Assembly: GCA_031553775.1 (NCBI GenBank)
Contig: JAVBLA010000025.1
Coordinates: 54,866-118,865 of the forward strand
DNA: 64,000 bases
Source of the DNA: JAISFI01 sp031553775
GTDB lineage: Bacteria; Bacteroidota; Bacteroidia; Bacteroidales; Azobacteroidaceae
Reading direction: 5' to 3'
Shown: piece after piece, positions 18,940 through 27,444 of the stretch
Position numbering within the stretch: the stretch's first letter is position 1
Layout: each line of letters opens with the position of its first letter
Position numbers and translations under genes: made by a program
The notes under the pieces: model-generated
Seen by the model: only the letters and a program-made list of their open reading frames with translations
The model's database searches: none
What the model was told of the DNA's origin: nothing

Positions 18940-19981
18940 CGTCGATCATTTTAACGGTTTCCCCTTCTTTCAGCATAGTGATACCGGCCGTTATAATCCT
19001 TTCTCCCGGCTGAATCCCTGAAAGAATAATAATATCTTCACTTCCGGTCAGTTCCCCTGTTTTCACAGGAATCCTGTGAACAGTAGAGTGAACCGTATCT
19101 ATCTTCCAAACGGAAGTTTCATTCGTATGCGGATCAGAATAAACGGCTGATAAGGGAATAGAAATCACCTGATTACCGGTACTTTTCGCATCTACCTTTA
19201 CCAGGCAGGCATAACCCGGCAAAACCTTTAATTTTTTTGCATCAAAACCCGGGTCGCTTATTTTCAGGATGACAGGAATTCCCGCACCTCCCGATGAAGC
19301 GGAAACAACCTGAAAGAGACTGGCACGATAGTACATAGAAGGATCGTCATCCAATGCAATGCTGAATGTCGCACTGTCTCTGATTGCCTGCCAGTCGTTT
19401 TCCGGCAAGACAAAACGAAACTGCAACTTTTCCGGATTGACTAATTTGACAATTTTTTCACCGGCCATCACCTGTTGAAAATTCTCCACATATTTTTTCT
19501 CGATATTCCCGGAAAAAGGAGCTGTAATACGGGTATATTGCAAATCGTTTACGGCTTTATTGTAAGCTGCCCTGGCATTTTCAAAAGCCGCCTGAGAGAT
19601 TTCATATTCCTGTTTGGAAATAGCTTCCCTGGAATACAGGTTTTTATAACGTTCCACGCGCGAAGATGCTTCCTGATAATCAGCTCGCGTAGAAGATACC
19701 TTCAGTTGATAATCCCGCTGATCCAAAGCGGCAATGATTGTCCCTCGGGATACATTCTGTCCTTCTTCCACATTCAATGCTTCCAGCATGCCTCCCACAC
19801 GAAAATTCAGGAAAGCATATTCTTCAGCTTCAGCATACCCGGGAAATGTCTTTCCTGATAAATCACCGGAACCTGCCTCGATGCTTTTCACAGGCCGGAC
19901 AATACTCTCGGGAGTCTTTTCTTTACAAGAGAAACAGAGTGTACCGGCAAACAAGACAATAAGAATCTTTTTCCATTCCAT
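18926..19981 (-). CDS. RND efflux periplasmic adaptor lipoprotein
   Basis: The 351-residue protein is a membrane-fusion (HlyD/AcrA-type) adaptor. It has a lipoprotein signal with the lipobox LCFSC (Cys 19), a biotinyl-lipoyl-like hairpin (with VGGMLEALNVEEGQNVSRG), a helical hairpin at about 95-145, and beta-barrel regions ending with GIQPGERIITAGITMLKEGE. It bridges the inner-membrane pump and the TolC duct. It is the first gene of the operon and its end overlaps the pump gene by 14 bp. Confidence 0.92.
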   Translation of the reverse strand: MEWKKILIVLFAGTLCFSCKEKTPESIVRPVKSIEAGSGDLSGKTFPGYAEAEEYAFLNFRVGGMLEALNVEEGQNVSRGTIIAALDQRDYQLKVSSTRADYQEASSRVERYKNLYSREAISKQEYEISQAAFENARAAYNKAVNDLQYTRITAPFSGNIEKKYVENFQQVMAGEKIVKLVNPEKLQFRFVLPENDWQAIRDSATFSIALDDDPSMYYRASLFQVVSASSGGAGIPVILKISDPGFDAKKLKVLPGYACLVKVDAKSTGNQVISIPLSAVYSDPHTNETSVWKIDTVHSTVHRIPVKTGELTGSEDIIILSGIQPGERIITAGITMLKEGETVKMIDDESR

Positions 19982-20071
19982 ATTACAGAACTTATTGATG
20001 TATAACGTTTGTATATATAACCCGTCAGAATTAAATTGGTTGAAAAAAAAGGAAAATAAATATTACTTTTA

Positions 20072-20079
20072 TAACTTTG
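20072..20079 (+). promoter_or_regulatory. Candidate -7 box of the threonine aldolase gene
   Basis: TAACTTTG matches the TAnnTTTG element, 106 bp before the ATG at 20186. No TTTG is present at the normal -33 spacing. The leader in between carries an interrupted ATTGAAA-type array. Confidence 0.4.
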
Positions 20080-20116
20080 CGGACTCTTTGAAAGAGTTAA
20101 AAATGGAGCCTTATTT

Positions 20117-20170
20117 CATTTTCAATTTTCAATCGAAGATCGGCTTTAGCCAATTCTCAATTTTCAATTA
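20117..20170. repeat. 7-bp array (ATTGAAA type, reverse), interrupted
   Basis: Two short blocks of TTTTCAA-type units (about 20117-20133 and 20151-20170) flank a unique 17-bp stretch in the leader of the threonine aldolase gene. Confidence 0.65.
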
Positions 20171-20185
20171 TATCTATACTGAATC

Positions 20186-21199
20186 ATGAAAAGTTTTGCA
20201 TCTGATAATAATTCAAGTGTACATCCGAAAGTAATTGAAGCTATCGTAAAAGCAAACACAGGTCATGCATTAGGCTATGGCAATGATATTTGGACACAGG
20301 AGGCTGAAACGAAGGTTAAAGAATTGTTTGATCGTCCTTGTGAAGTTTTTTTCGTGTTCAACGGAACCGGAAGCAATACGATGGCGCTCCAATTAATGAC
20401 TCGCCCGTATCACATTATTTTCTGCGCGGAAACAGCGCATATCTCCGTAGATGAGTGTGGTGCACCGGGTAAGGCTACCGGATGTTTCATGCGCACCATT
20501 GCTACACCGGACGGGAAACTTACGCCCGGACTTTTACAGCCCTATATGACAAATTTCGGGGTTGAACATCATTCTCAACCCGGAGCTATTTATCTTTCAC
20601 AATGCAGCGAACTGGGAACCATTTACACACCGGAAGAATTAAAATCATTGTGTAATTTTGCCCATTCATACGGATTGAAAATTCATATGGACGGTGCCCG
20701 TATCGCCAATGCCGCCGCAGCATTGGATATAACTATGGAAGAAGCGTCTTATGGAGTAGACACCTTGACATTGGGAGGTACCAAAAACGGATTAATGGGA
20801 GTGGAGTGTGTGGTTGTTTTCAATCCTGCACTCATGCCGGAAGCCCGTTATATCCGGAAACAATCCTGCCAGTTGGCTAGCAAAATGCGTTACCTTTCCT
20901 GCCAGTTTACCGCTTATCTGACAGATAATCTTTGGCTGGAATGCGCCGGGCATGCCAATACAATGGCTGCCCGCCTGAGAGATGCACTACTTACATTTCC
21001 GGATGTAACATTTACGCAAAAACCGGAAAGTAACCAACTTTTCCTGACAATGCCGCGTTATAAAATAGACAAGTTGCTTGAGTCTTATTATTTTTATTTT
21101 TGGAATGAGCCTGAAAATGAATTTCGTCTGGTTACTTCTTTCGATACAACGGAAGAAGATGTCGATTTATTGATAGAGGCCCTGCAAAATACAGATTAA
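20186..21199 (+). CDS. ltaE: Low-specificity L-threonine aldolase
   Basis: The 337-residue PLP enzyme cleaves L-threonine and L-allo-threonine to glycine and acetaldehyde. Seen in sequence: the N-terminal SFASDNNSSVHPKV segment, GNDIWTQEAE, the cofactor region HMDGARIANAAAAL with its Asp and Arg, and the Schiff-base lysine in TLTLGGTKNGLMG. Length fits the beta-eliminating lyase family. The next gene, a small lipoprotein, begins 31 bp downstream and may be cotranscribed. Confidence 0.92.
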   Translation: MKSFASDNNSSVHPKVIEAIVKANTGHALGYGNDIWTQEAETKVKELFDRPCEVFFVFNGTGSNTMALQLMTRPYHIIFCAETAHISVDECGAPGKATGCFMRTIATPDGKLTPGLLQPYMTNFGVEHHSQPGAIYLSQCSELGTIYTPEELKSLCNFAHSYGLKIHMDGARIANAAAALDITMEEASYGVDTLTLGGTKNGLMGVECVVVFNPALMPEARYIRKQSCQLASKMRYLSCQFTAYLTDNLWLECAGHANTMAARLRDALLTFPDVTFTQKPESNQLFLTMPRYKIDKLLESYYFYFWNEPENEFRLVTSFDTTEEDVDLLIEALQNTD

Positions 21200-21230
21200 G
21201 AGATGGAGAATTTTAAAAAATAATATACAT

Positions 21231-21680
21231 ATGAACAAATTTATCATTCTTTTCAGTACTATTGGCCTGCTATGCAGTTGCAACCACCAGGCAAACAAAT
21301 CTGAAAAAGACAAGTCTTTACAAGACTCATTGAATCTTTCTGCCCCGGCCGCCAATAACGGAATTGACATTACTTTCCCTGAAAACTCAGACAGCATCGA
21401 AATTTCCGGATTTATGAACGGATTATCAGATTCAAAGACTTATATTCTGGAAGCTAAAGAAGGAGAAAAGCTTACAGCCTCCATTCATCCGGAAACCAGT
21501 CCGGCCAATATCCGCTTCAACCAAATAATATCTCCTTCTAATGCCCAGGATGGCCCGTTTGGTACGGATTTATCACACGATCTGAATGAATCCGGTCAGT
21601 GGAAACTGATCGTAGGGGGCAGCAATATGCAGGGAGACGATTATATAGGAAATTACACACTAAAAATAATCCTGAAATAA
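21231..21680 (+). CDS. Small lipoprotein with a C-terminal beta domain, function unknown
   Basis: The 149-residue protein has a lipoprotein signal with lipobox LLCSC (Cys near 17), a charged linker (about 22-45), and a C-terminal beta-rich domain (about 50-149) ending in GQWKLIVGGSNMQGDDYIGNY-like strands. This recalls bacterial pre-peptidase C-terminal (PPC) domains, but the match is by eye only. Its TAA is directly followed by the ATG of the SDR gene, so the two are coupled. I do not recognise a specific function. Confidence 0.75.
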   Translation: MNKFIILFSTIGLLCSCNHQANKSEKDKSLQDSLNLSAPAANNGIDITFPENSDSIEISGFMNGLSDSKTYILEAKEGEKLTASIHPETSPANIRFNQIISPSNAQDGPFGTDLSHDLNESGQWKLIVGGSNMQGDDYIGNYTLKIILK

Positions 21681-22445
21681 ATGAAAGATAAAATTGTTTT
21701 GATCACCGGCTCCACCAGTGGAATAGGAGAGGCCTGTGCCCATAAATTCGCTTCCAATGGCAGTAAATTGATTCTGAACGGAAGGGATACCAACAAACTG
21801 GAAAACCTAAAACATAAGTTAGACTCTCATTACGGAGTAGATATACTTCTTCTGCCTTTCGATGTCAGAAACAGGGAAGATGCCCAAAAGTCGATAGAAA
21901 ACCTTCCTGAAGAATGGAAATCCATCGATATCCTGATCAATAATGCCGGATTGGCCCTGGGACTGGAAAAAATATCGGAAGGAAACTGGGACGAGTGGGA
22001 TACCATGATCGATACCAATATCAAAGGGTTACTAACCATCACCCGCCTGGTCTCTCCGGGAATGATCGACCGGCAACGGGGACATATCATCAACATCGGC
22101 TCCATCGCAGGAGAAGCTGCTTATGCCGACGCCAGCGTCTATTGTGCCACTAAAGCTGCCGTACGTGTGCTGACCGATGGAATGCGCATAGATCTCGTAA
22201 ATACCCCGATCAGAGTTACCAATATCAAACCGGGCCTGGTAGAAACCCATTTCAGCATTACCCGTTTCAGAGGAAATAAAAATAGAGCTGATCTGGTATA
22301 CAAAGGAATACAACCCTTAGTAGCCGAAGACATTGCAGAAAGCGTATTTTTTGCAGCATCCGCACCTGAACATGTGCAAATTGCGGAAATACTGATTATG
22401 CCGACTAATCAGGCTACCGGCTCGATAGTACACAGGAGAAATTGA
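21681..22445 (+). CDS. SDR-family NAD(P)-dependent oxidoreductase
   Basis: The 254-residue Rossmann-fold enzyme shows the cofactor motif TGSTSGIG (about residues 9-16), the structural NNAG (about 88-91), the catalytic Ser in NIGSIAG and the YxxxK pair in YCATKAAV. It resembles YdfG-type dehydrogenases that oxidise 3-hydroxy acids such as L-allo-threonine or serine. A threonine aldolase two genes upstream makes a hydroxy-amino-acid substrate plausible, but this is inference. The final codons AAT TGA run straight into an ATTGAAA array. Confidence 0.88.
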   Translation: MKDKIVLITGSTSGIGEACAHKFASNGSKLILNGRDTNKLENLKHKLDSHYGVDILLLPFDVRNREDAQKSIENLPEEWKSIDILINNAGLALGLEKISEGNWDEWDTMIDTNIKGLLTITRLVSPGMIDRQRGHIINIGSIAGEAAYADASVYCATKAAVRVLTDGMRIDLVNTPIRVTNIKPGLVETHFSITRFRGNKNRADLVYKGIQPLVAEDIAESVFFAASAPEHVQIAEILIMPTNQATGSIVHRRN

Positions 22446-22522
22446 AAATTGAAAATTGAAAATTGAAAATGAAGATACCTTTGTAATTATAATTTTCAAT
22501 TCTCAATTTTCAATTTTCAATT
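22440..22522. repeat. Facing 7-bp arrays between two convergent genes
   Basis: An ATTGAAA array (22440-22470) and its reverse complement (22491-22522) face each other across about 20 bp. They lie between the convergent SDR and DMT transporter genes, and both stop codons sit at the array edges. The paired arrays could form a long AT-rich hairpin and act as a bidirectional transcript end. Confidence 0.75.
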
Positions 22523-23421
22523 CACTTCGTTCCCCAATACAGAAACAACATCCCCAATAACACCAACACAAGGTCGAACGCTTTGCTTTTCAGGTTCTTC
22601 TCCCTGAAAAGCAAAGCTCCGAAAAAGAATGTTACGACCACATTGCTTCGCCTGACCATGGAAACAATAGAAATCATGGATTCCGGGTCCGTCAGGGCAT
22701 AAAAATAAACAAAATCGGCAATAGTCAGAAAAATAGAGATGGCAGGAATAGACCATCTCCAGGTGAATGGTGTCGTTTTTTTCCGGGTAGGATACCACAA
22801 AAACAACCATATCGATGCCATAATCACACACTGATAACAGTTATACCAGACCTGAACGGTCATCACATCGAAACGACGCATCAGGAACTTATCGTACAAA
22901 CCACTGATTGCACCGGTTATGATGGAAAAAATCAGGAAAAATATCCATTTGTCTTTTTTGAAATTGATCCCTTCTTTTCGTCCGGCCAGCGACAGGAGAT
23001 AAAACGAAATAACAGATAAAATAACACCGGTCCACTGATACAGATTCAACCTTTCGCCAAAAATCAGCAAAGCTCCCAATAGTGTAATTACCGGCTGGGT
23101 TGCCTTGATCGGTCCGATAATGGTCAGCGGCAAATGTTTGGTAGCAAAATAAGCCGAGATCCACGAAGATAAGACAATAAAAGATTTCAGTATGATATAT
23201 CCGTGCGTTTGAAGCGAAACCTGCGGGACAAAAAACAAACTGCCTTCCAGTTTCTCCGGAGTTGTAAAAGAAATAAAGATAAAAGGCAGGAAAATCAGAC
23301 TGCTGAAAAATGTATTCAGGAACAATACCGGAATAACGGCATTGTTATGCAAAGCCACTTTTTTACTTACCTCATAAAGTCCTAATAAAAAAGCAGATAA
23401 AAAAGCTAAACTCAACCACAT
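22522..23421 (-). CDS. EamA-family (DMT) transporter
   Basis: The 299-residue membrane protein has about ten hydrophobic helices in two EamA-like halves. They end with GALLFREKNLKSKAFDLVLVL, typical of the drug/metabolite transporter superfamily. Such proteins export or import small metabolites; the substrate cannot be read from sequence. Its stop abuts the reverse ATTGAAA array. It lies 38 bp downstream of rlmD on the opposite side of a short AT-rich gap but on the same strand, so cotranscription is possible. Confidence 0.88.
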   Translation of the reverse strand: MWLSLAFLSAFLLGLYEVSKKVALHNNAVIPVLFLNTFFSSLIFLPFIFISFTTPEKLEGSLFFVPQVSLQTHGYIILKSFIVLSSWISAYFATKHLPLTIIGPIKATQPVITLLGALLIFGERLNLYQWTGVILSVISFYLLSLAGRKEGINFKKDKWIFFLIFSIITGAISGLYDKFLMRRFDVMTVQVWYNCYQCVIMASIWLFLWYPTRKKTTPFTWRWSIPAISIFLTIADFVYFYALTDPESMISIVSMVRRSNVVVTFFFGALLFREKNLKSKAFDLVLVLLGMLFLYWGTK

Positions 23422-23459
23422 ATTGAAATAAAAAAGACAAAAAATACAGAGAAAAAATA

Positions 23460-24872
23460 TTACTTCCGGAGTTCCAAAAGCACCACATTTTCAACATGGT
23501 GGGTATATGGGAACATGTCTACCGGTTGCACTTTCACAAGCTTATAATTCGCATCCAGTAAGCCCAGATCTCGGGCCTGGGTAGCCGGATTACAGCTGAC
23601 ATAAACGATTCTCTGCGGAGCTGCCGACAAAATCATATCGATCACATCATCGTGCATACCGGCCCGGGGAGGATCGGTAATAATCACATGCGGCCGGCCA
23701 TATTCCTGAATAAAATCTCCGGTCAGCACATTTTTCATGTCTCCTGCAAAAAACAAAGTATTCTCTATATTATTCAACGACGCATTGATGCGGGCATCTT
23801 CTATGGCTTCGGGTACATATTCAATCCCGATCACCTGTTTTGAACTGCGGGAAACAAAATTGGCAATCGTTCCCGTTCCTGTATACAAATCATACACCAG
23901 TTCATTTCCGGTCAATGCGGCAAAATCACGGACAATCTTATACAATTCGTAAGCCTGCAAACTATTGGTCTGGTAAAACGATTTCGGTCCGATTTTGAAC
24001 TTCAGACCTTCCATTTCCTCATAAATACAATCCCTGCCACTAAAAATCAAAATCTCCTGGTCTGTTATCGTGTCATTTGCTTTTTCGTTGATCACATATA
24101 ATAAAGAGGTAATCTGGGGAAAACTATTTGTAACATACTGTAATAAAGCCTGCAGTTTCTCTTCATCCCTGTAGAAAAATTGCACCAGCACCATAATTTC
24201 ACCGGTCGACATCGTACGGATCATAATATTCCTCATCAGTCCTTCCTGGTTACGCAAATCAAAAAATGTATAATCATTCTCCAGGCAAAAGTCACGGATA
24301 GCATTCCGGATCTCATTGGCAATATCATCCTGCAACCAGCATTTATCAATATTCATCACCTTATCGAACATCCCGGGGATATGGAATCCAAGTACATTCA
24401 TATTGCTGAACGAAGCCCCTGAACGTATTTCTTCTTCCGTCAGCCAACGTTTATTGGAAAAAGTATATTCCATTTTATTCCGGTAAAAAGTAGTCCGGGC
24501 AGACCCCAGAATAGGAGATATCTCCGGAAGTTCCACTTTTCCGATACGTACCAGATTATCAACTACCTGTTGCTGTTTATATTTTAACTGCTCTTCATAA
24601 GGTAATATCTGCCACTTACATCCGCCACAAACCCCAAAATGTGCACAAACAGCCGGTTGACGGATAGAAGAGTAGGATTTGATTTTCAGCACTTTAGCTT
24701 CAGCATAACTGTTTTTTTTCCGGGTCAACTGTAAATCCACCACGTCTCCCGGAACAACATAAGGCACAAATATCACCAAATCGTCTACTTTGGCAATCGC
24801 TTTTCCTTCTGCTGCTATTTTAGTAATTAAAACATCCTCTAATATAGGAAGTTGTTTTTTATTTCTGGCCAT
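23460..24872 (-). CDS. rlmD: 23S rRNA (uracil-C5)-methyltransferase RlmD
   Basis: The 470-residue enzyme has an N-terminal TRAM domain (about 8-65), an Fe-S cluster cysteine set (CAHFGVCGGCKW, about 77-88, with another Cys downstream) and a C-terminal SAM methyltransferase domain. The SAM motif is VYDLYTGTGTIANF, the DPPR motif is ITDPPRAGMH, and the catalytic nucleophile is the Cys in VYVSCNPATQARDL. These mark the RlmC/RlmD/TrmA family; RlmD (U1939) is the usual call in Bacteroidota. A TACCTTTG -7 box lies at 24893-24900, 21 bp upstream. Confidence 0.9.
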   Translation of the reverse strand: MARNKKQLPILEDVLITKIAAEGKAIAKVDDLVIFVPYVVPGDVVDLQLTRKKNSYAEAKVLKIKSYSSIRQPAVCAHFGVCGGCKWQILPYEEQLKYKQQQVVDNLVRIGKVELPEISPILGSARTTFYRNKMEYTFSNKRWLTEEEIRSGASFSNMNVLGFHIPGMFDKVMNIDKCWLQDDIANEIRNAIRDFCLENDYTFFDLRNQEGLMRNIMIRTMSTGEIMVLVQFFYRDEEKLQALLQYVTNSFPQITSLLYVINEKANDTITDQEILIFSGRDCIYEEMEGLKFKIGPKSFYQTNSLQAYELYKIVRDFAALTGNELVYDLYTGTGTIANFVSRSSKQVIGIEYVPEAIEDARINASLNNIENTLFFAGDMKNVLTGDFIQEYGRPHVIITDPPRAGMHDDVIDMILSAAPQRIVYVSCNPATQARDLGLLDANYKLVKVQPVDMFPYTHHVENVVLLELRK

Positions 24873-24892
24873 TGATGTGTTGTTTGAGGGGG

Positions 24893-24900
24893 CAAAGGTA
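24893..24900 (-). promoter_or_regulatory. Candidate -7 box of rlmD
   Basis: The minus strand reads TACCTTTG, 21 bp before the start codon at 24872. No TTTG is found at -33. Confidence 0.45.
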
Positions 24901-25060
24901 CGGAATATTATTTACTCATTATTTTATCAGTCATAAATATTCCAAAATTCTCACAAGTAAATTTGGCGTATAATTACTATTATGTTTAATTAAAAATTAA
25001 AAACAAAGGGAAAACCAATAAAGTCCTCCCTTCATATATTCTTCCCCTCAGAGAAATTTT

Positions 25061-25086
25061 TAATTTTGAATTCTCAATTTTCAATT
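25061..25086. repeat. Short 7-bp array (ATTGAAA type, reverse)
   Basis: About three imperfect units lie just past the stop of the universal-stress protein gene, the same placement seen at other gene ends in this window. Confidence 0.6.
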
Positions 25087-25091
25087 AAAAC

Positions 25092-26219
25092 CTACCCCCT
25101 CAAAACCAACAACGGTGTATCCGTATGAAACAACATCCTCCGCGCCATACTGGGATTAAACATCCTGGAGATTATATTCCGTCTGTATGTTGTCAACGAA
25201 ATAACATCTATCTGATTGGTACGGATAAATTTTTCCAGGTTAAAAACAAAATCATTGGCATCTATGATATCATAATTGATTTTCATATCCGGATACTGTT
25301 TGGCAAAATACTCTTTGATACCGGCTAATTTGATTTCATCCCAGGCATCCGGTTTATGCGAAATATGAAATAAATAAAACTGAATATTGGTAGCACTGAT
25401 CGTTTTGATCAGTGCATCGACTGCAACCAGATCTTTCTGATCAAAACTTGTACCGAATGCAACTCGCTGAATCTGAGAAAAACGGGTAAACGATATGTTT
25501 TCAGGAACTGCAAACACATTGGATTTAACCCTTTCTATGACCTCTGCCGTTATACTTCCAATCAAATCCAGGTCTTTTTGATTCTTACCGCGAGTTCCCA
25601 TAATAATTAAAATCGGATCCAATTCCTTGCTCACAGCAATAATTTCTTCTTCCGGCAGACCTTCACGCAAAGAATAAGTATACGAAACATGGTTCCACTC
25701 TCCTGAATGGATCTTTTCATCGACCAGCGATTTGAATTTTTGCATTTCGGCCTGTACCTTTTGATAAATCACCTGAATAGTTTCCTCATCACCTCCCTGG
25801 TACACAAAATTGTCTCCAAATGGAAAAGATGCCGGAAATACAGGACTATAATAAGCATGGGTAATATGCACCACGGCACCTCTGATAGAAGCAAAATTAA
25901 ATCCTAACTCGCAGGCTTTCAGTGAATAATCTGAAAAATCGATCGGTATAAGGACTACCTTCTCCTGTGTTTTTTCTTTGTCATCCTCCCTATCCGGTTG
26001 TTCTTCCAATTCTTTGAAGAAATCAGATTTTTCAATTAATTTAAGTGCTTGGGGCAGATCACTTTCTTTTATTCTAACCCTAACTCCCGAAGAAACAACG
26101 GGTTGTATAAGGTTTACATTGTGAAGATACACTTCTATCCCTTCATTCTCCAAAAACATTTTGAGCATCAGGGCTTTCTGATAAGTGTGAATCGCTAAAG
26201 TTACTAACTTGTCTTCCAT
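25092..26219 (-). CDS. Tandem universal stress protein with an N-terminal DUF2007 domain
   Basis: The 375-residue protein joins three modules. Residues 1-67 match DUF2007 (TLAIHTYQKALMLKMFLENEGIEVYLHN...), a putative signal-transducing fold. Residues about 90-243 and 250-375 are two Usp domains. The first shows VVLIPIDFSDYSLKACELG and LDPILIIMGTRGKNQKDLDLIGS, with a Gly-rich nucleotide-binding loop. The second is more degenerate. Tandem Usp proteins often bind ATP or AMP and respond to stress. The DUF2007 fusion suggests a sensing module in the same chain; the ligand is unknown. Confidence 0.88.
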   Translation of the reverse strand: MEDKLVTLAIHTYQKALMLKMFLENEGIEVYLHNVNLIQPVVSSGVRVRIKESDLPQALKLIEKSDFFKELEEQPDREDDKEKTQEKVVLIPIDFSDYSLKACELGFNFASIRGAVVHITHAYYSPVFPASFPFGDNFVYQGGDEETIQVIYQKVQAEMQKFKSLVDEKIHSGEWNHVSYTYSLREGLPEEEIIAVSKELDPILIIMGTRGKNQKDLDLIGSITAEVIERVKSNVFAVPENISFTRFSQIQRVAFGTSFDQKDLVAVDALIKTISATNIQFYLFHISHKPDAWDEIKLAGIKEYFAKQYPDMKINYDIIDANDFVFNLEKFIRTNQIDVISLTTYRRNIISRMFNPSMARRMLFHTDTPLLVLRG

Positions 26220-26266
26220 AGTGATAATGAATTAGATGAAACATCTTTCCTGCAAGTAAAGGTAAC

Positions 26267-26304
26267 AAAAAAATCCCTTTACTTGTTTAAGAAAAGGGAT
26301 TTTT
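26267..26304 (-). terminator. Rho-independent terminator after the HTH gene
   Basis: An inverted repeat with AAAATCCCTTT / AAAAGGGATTTTT arms and an 11-base loop is followed by a T-run on the minus strand. It lies 27 bp past the stop of the small HTH gene and upstream of the universal-stress gene, so it separates the two transcripts. Confidence 0.8.
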
Positions 26305-26330
26305 AATGAGAAAAATTTTTCTGGGCGTTC

Positions 26331-26612
26331 TTAGGATACTTCTTCCGGAGAAACTACTTTATAGTTTGATTCCCCCAGAATGATCAAAGCTTTTTCCAAT
26401 ATTGTGGAATCGTCCAACATTACAATACCGCCATCGGGACCCGGTTCAATATGTACTCCACAACTTTTACCGTCATTATAATTATAACCGCCAAAATAAT
26501 TGCGTACCGTTTCTACCGATACGCCTAATTCGTCTGCGATTCTCTTAGTACTCCCGCTTGGCAGATTATCTTTAATCCTGCGAAGCTCATTAAAGGTTAT
26601 TGTCTTTGTCAT
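26331..26612 (-). CDS. Small helix-turn-helix DNA-binding protein
   Basis: The 93-residue protein has a helix-turn-helix at about residues 9-42 (LRRIKDNLPSGSTKRIADEL, then GVSVETVRNYFGG) and a short C-terminal region (VMLDDSTILEKALIILGE). It resembles a small protein family common in Bacteroidales and annotated only as DNA-binding. It is monocistronic: a terminator lies at 26267-26304 and the Bat operon terminator lies upstream. A perfect inverted repeat at 26696-26716 is a candidate operator. Its targets are unknown. Confidence 0.8.
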   Translation of the reverse strand: MTKTITFNELRRIKDNLPSGSTKRIADELGVSVETVRNYFGGYNYNDGKSCGVHIEPGPDGGIVMLDDSTILEKALIILGESNYKVVSPEEVS

Positions 26613-26678
26613 GCCCCATATTGTTTAGATTTCACAAAAAAATTAACTCGTCACTTAAATATGCCACTAACTTAGACA

Positions 26679-26720
26679 AAATAATTGCAATAACAAATTA
26701 TTTCCATGAAATAATTGCAA
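26679..26720. promoter_or_regulatory. Operator candidate upstream of the small HTH gene
   Basis: A perfect inverted repeat AATTATTTC-CAT-GAAATAATT (26696-26716) is overlapped by a 12-bp direct repeat AAATAATTGCAA at 26679-26690 and 26709-26720, offset by 30 bp. It lies 66-108 bp before the start codon at 26612. Symmetry and position suggest a regulator-binding site. Confidence 0.45.
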
Positions 26721-26746
26721 AAAAAACATGTGTTTTACAACATGTT
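26719..26746 (-). terminator. Rho-independent terminator of the Bat operon
   Basis: On the minus strand AACATG, a 10-base loop and CATGTT are followed by a run of eight T. The hairpin begins 3 bp after the stop of the PAP2 gene, the last gene of the moxR-bat cluster. Confidence 0.75.
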
Positions 26747-26748
26747 AT

Positions 26749-27441
26749 TCACAAAAGAATATTAACTAATTGATTATTAAGTACTAATAAGAGGAATAAG
26801 ATCGCCCAGAAACCATATGAGACAATATTGATTTCTTTCGAATGATAAATCGGATGCGATAATCCGGAAACAGGAATTTTAAAAACATACCGGCGAAACA
26901 GATTATAAAGCAGGAAAACAATCCACCCGGCCAATAAACCGATCAGGGCTCCGGCCACAACATCCGAAATAAAGTGTACTCCCAGATAAATCCGGGAATA
27001 AATATTCAGCAAGGCAAAAAGATATGCGGTAAAAGTAAAGAACCTGTTTTTAAACAATAGAGTCGTAAACATTGCAACACCAAAAGCATTGGCTGCGTGA
27101 CTGGAAACAAAGCCATACCTCCCACCCCGGTAATTAAATACGGTCTTCACCTGATCCATAAAATCCGGATGGTAAGTAGGTCGGAAACGATGAAATAAGG
27201 GCTTGAATAGCCCGGAAGATACCTGGTCGGCAATCAGGATAACCAAAGCAATGGCAAATACAACTAACAAAGCTTCTTTCCAGTTCTTTTTATAGAAGAG
27301 AACAAAAAGGATACAGATAATCCACGGAATCCAAACCAGTTTATTCGATACCAACCACATGAAATGATCCAGCAACGGAGAATCGCTTCCATTCATCCAG
27401 AAAAAAGGCACCCGTTCGTATTCCAGGATCTTTTCAAGCAT
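26749..27441 (-). CDS. PAP2-family membrane phosphatase
   Basis: The 230-residue protein carries the three lipid-phosphatase motifs: Kx6RP as KPLFHRFRP, SSHAANAFG with its His, and SRIYLGVHFISDVVAG with the catalytic His and Asp. It has about six membrane helices. Likely substrates are undecaprenyl pyrophosphate, lipid A or other lipid phosphates. It is the last gene of the Bat cluster (4 bp after batE) and is followed at once by a terminator, so it is expressed with the Bat proteins. Confidence 0.9.
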   Translation of the reverse strand: MLEKILEYERVPFFWMNGSDSPLLDHFMWLVSNKLVWIPWIICILFVLFYKKNWKEALLVVFAIALVILIADQVSSGLFKPLFHRFRPTYHPDFMDQVKTVFNYRGGRYGFVSSHAANAFGVAMFTTLLFKNRFFTFTAYLFALLNIYSRIYLGVHFISDVVAGALIGLLAGWIVFLLYNLFRRYVFKIPVSGLSHPIYHSKEINIVSYGFWAILFLLLVLNNQLVNILL

Positions 27442-27444
27442 GTT

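Noticed and set aside
22440..22522. CRISPR-like array
   Set aside because: Units are 7 bp with no unique spacers, and there are no cas genes in the window.
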